Assembly (NCBI GenBank): GCA_905371275.1
Contig: CAJPLH010000151.1
Coordinates: 1-5,153 of the forward strand
DNA from: Prevotellaceae bacterium
GTDB taxonomy: Bacteria; Bacteroidota; Bacteroidia; Bacteroidales; Bacteroidaceae
DNA length: 5,153 bases
Reading direction: 5' to 3'
Position 1 is the first letter of the stretch. The number at the start of each line of letters is the position of its first letter. Shown here piece by piece: positions 4,202 through 5,153 of this stretch. The translations under genes and the position numbers were made by a program. The notes below the pieces were generated by a model that did not search any database, was not told the origin of the DNA, and saw only the letters and a list, made by a program, of their open reading frames with translations.

Positions 4202-5128
4202 CTAAACATTCTCTATATCCTTGTATATTTTATACTCAAACTCTAAAAGATGGTTGATATCCTCATTCTTTCTGACGACTTTAGTCACTTTAAGTGCAGC
4301 AAATTTATGGTGATTATTTTCCAGTAAGACTACTTCGTCAACATTGACAGATTTGACACGTGAGCTAAAATCAAAATCAATAAATTCATTTGGAGAAGGA
4401 AACTCTTTATATTTGGGGTTGTATCCCAGTCTCAAAACATAGTCCATACAACAATAGATAGAATTATGCCCACACTCACTCCAATGAGTAATAAACTCAT
4501 AGTTACCTTCGCCTATTATAAACGACCCATTGTTTCTTGTATAGTCAAAGGTCACCTTGCCTTCCTTTGAGGGATTTTGAAACTCAATCTTCTCAATATT
4601 CAGCTTAGTTGATATTTGGTCTGATATAACTGTTGAGACAAAAGGATTTTTCCCGAGAGGAGGCTTTTGCTTTGTATCTTCATCGTAAATACGTTCAAGA
4701 AGTTCTTGATAACGATCAAAATATTCTCCATCATCAAAACTGACATACTTTAATCCCGACAAGAAACGAGGTACTTTTCGCTCCGAACTACAATTCTTTA
4801 TGATAGGGATTATAAAACACTTATCTTCATCATTCAACATTTCTGATGCCAATATTCGCTTTTCATACCCAGCTCCTCCTGATCCACCATCGGCCTTTTC
4901 TATATATTTATCGCTGCACACGCATATAACCAGATGGGACTTTGTTAATCCATGATCCATAAAGAATGAAAGATCATCACCTAATCTCACATCCCATTGG
5001 TCTAATATAGCATCTACGCCATGCTCGCGGAGATTTGTTGCAAGTTTCGCCACCCATTGTTTGTGTTCATTGCTATCCCAAGCGTAAGACACAAAGACTT
5101 TCTTATTTTCTGCTTCCATACAAAACAT
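4202..5128 (-). CDS. TIR/SEFIR-domain protein with uncharacterised C-terminal domain
   Basis: A 308-residue cytoplasmic protein with no signal peptide or membrane segment. Residues about 10-150 form a TIR-like fold of the SEFIR/TIR_2 type: KVFVSYAWDS (box 1), HKQWVAKLATNLREHGVDAILDQWDV, DDLSFFMDHGLTKSHLVICVCSDKY, then the glycine loop GGSGGAGYEKRILASEM, IIPII, and VPRFLSGLKYVSFDD. Bacterial TIR proteins of defence systems often consume NAD+ or make signalling nucleotides. The catalytic glutamate cannot be assigned with certainty; E89 in GYEKRIL is one conserved acidic candidate. Residues about 175-308 form a second domain, probably beta-rich, with VTFDYTRNNGSFIIGEGNYEF and THWSECGHNSIY. I have seen similar tails on other bacterial TIR proteins, but it has no name I know. 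The stop at 4202-4204 lies 25 bases before the next gene's likely start (4176), and an alternative ATG there overlaps it (ATGTTTAG), so translation is probably coupled. MEAENKK at 5119 is an alternative start. Confidence 0.85.
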   Translation of the reverse strand: MFCMEAENKKVFVSYAWDSNEHKQWVAKLATNLREHGVDAILDQWDVRLGDDLSFFMDHGLTKSHLVICVCSDKYIEKADGGSGGAGYEKRILASEMLNDEDKCFIIPIIKNCSSERKVPRFLSGLKYVSFDDGEYFDRYQELLERIYDEDTKQKPPLGKNPFVSTVISDQISTKLNIEKIEFQNPSKEGKVTFDYTRNNGSFIIGEGNYEFITHWSECGHNSIYCCMDYVLRLGYNPKYKEFPSPNEFIDFDFSSRVKSVNVDEVVLLENNHHKFAALKVTKVVRKNEDINHLLEFEYKIYKDIENV

Positions 5129-5129
5129 T

Positions 5130-5153
5130 TTATTCGTTAGTCAACTCGGCCGG
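5130..5153 (-). CDS. possible 3' tip of an upstream CDS
   Basis: Reading leftwards from the window edge, seven open codons (PAELTNE) end in TAA at 5130-5132, one base before the ATG of the TIR/SEFIR gene. Such one-base spacing is typical of genes within an operon, and there is no room for a promoter here. With only seven codons the product cannot be named and the open frame may be chance. RhuM's usual company suggests a type I restriction-modification subunit, which is a guess. Confidence 0.3.
   Translation of the reverse strand, partial: PAELTNE

Noticed and set aside
1..5153. tRNA or rRNA genes
   Set aside because: No cloverleaf with GTTCRANNC-type T-arm and no rRNA-like conserved blocks were seen on either strand.

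Overview
The window looks like a chromosomal segment from a Bacteroidota species, most plausibly of the Prevotella group. The reasons are: a sialidase with a ricin-like module and a degenerate C-terminal sorting tail; a secreted protein of the '4-fold beta flower' type with a Tyr-Lys-Pro tail; promoter boxes of the Bacteroidetes form TTTG...TAnnTTTG; and start codons without clear Shine-Dalgarno sequences. The genus is an inference; no marker gene in the window fixes it.

Layout from left to right. 1-1272 (+) is the 3' part of a GH33-type exo-alpha-sialidase gene, open at the left edge. 1273-1519 is a noncoding stretch between two convergent genes. It holds a 9-bp-period tandem array whose units begin with CTAG, a 17-bp perfect-stem bidirectional terminator in its middle, and a 7-bp-period TCTAAYN array that runs up to the stop codon of the next gene. 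1520-2086 (-) is efp (elongation factor P). 2087-2361 holds the efp leader and promoter and a 40-bp inverted repeat. 2362-2802 (-) is a small secreted 4-fold beta flower protein with its own well-formed promoter. A divergent promoter then reads rightwards into two very small tandem ORFs (3088-3219 and 3291-3398, +), neither recognised, which end at a terminator hairpin (3436-3474). That hairpin is shared with a convergent minus-strand operon. The operon, read from the right edge, is a possible 3' tip of an unseen gene (5130-5153), a TIR/SEFIR-domain protein (4202-5128), and a RhuM-family gene (about 3412-4176). The RhuM gene has lost its usual C-terminal half and has been joined, apparently with a one-base frameshift, to a histone-H1-like Lys/Ala/Thr-rich tail.

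How the parts fit. The left half (sialidase, efp, beta flower protein) looks like ordinary host-adapted Bacteroidota chromosome. The right half (TIR/SEFIR effector, RhuM-like DNA-binding protein, orphan small ORFs) looks like accessory, probably defence-related DNA. RhuM genes are often found beside type I restriction-modification genes, and the one-base spacing to an open frame at the right edge suggests that this operon continues outside the window. The most unusual items are the CTAG nonamer array wrapped around the efp/sialidase terminator, the broken RhuM-tail fusion, and the tandem small ORFs.
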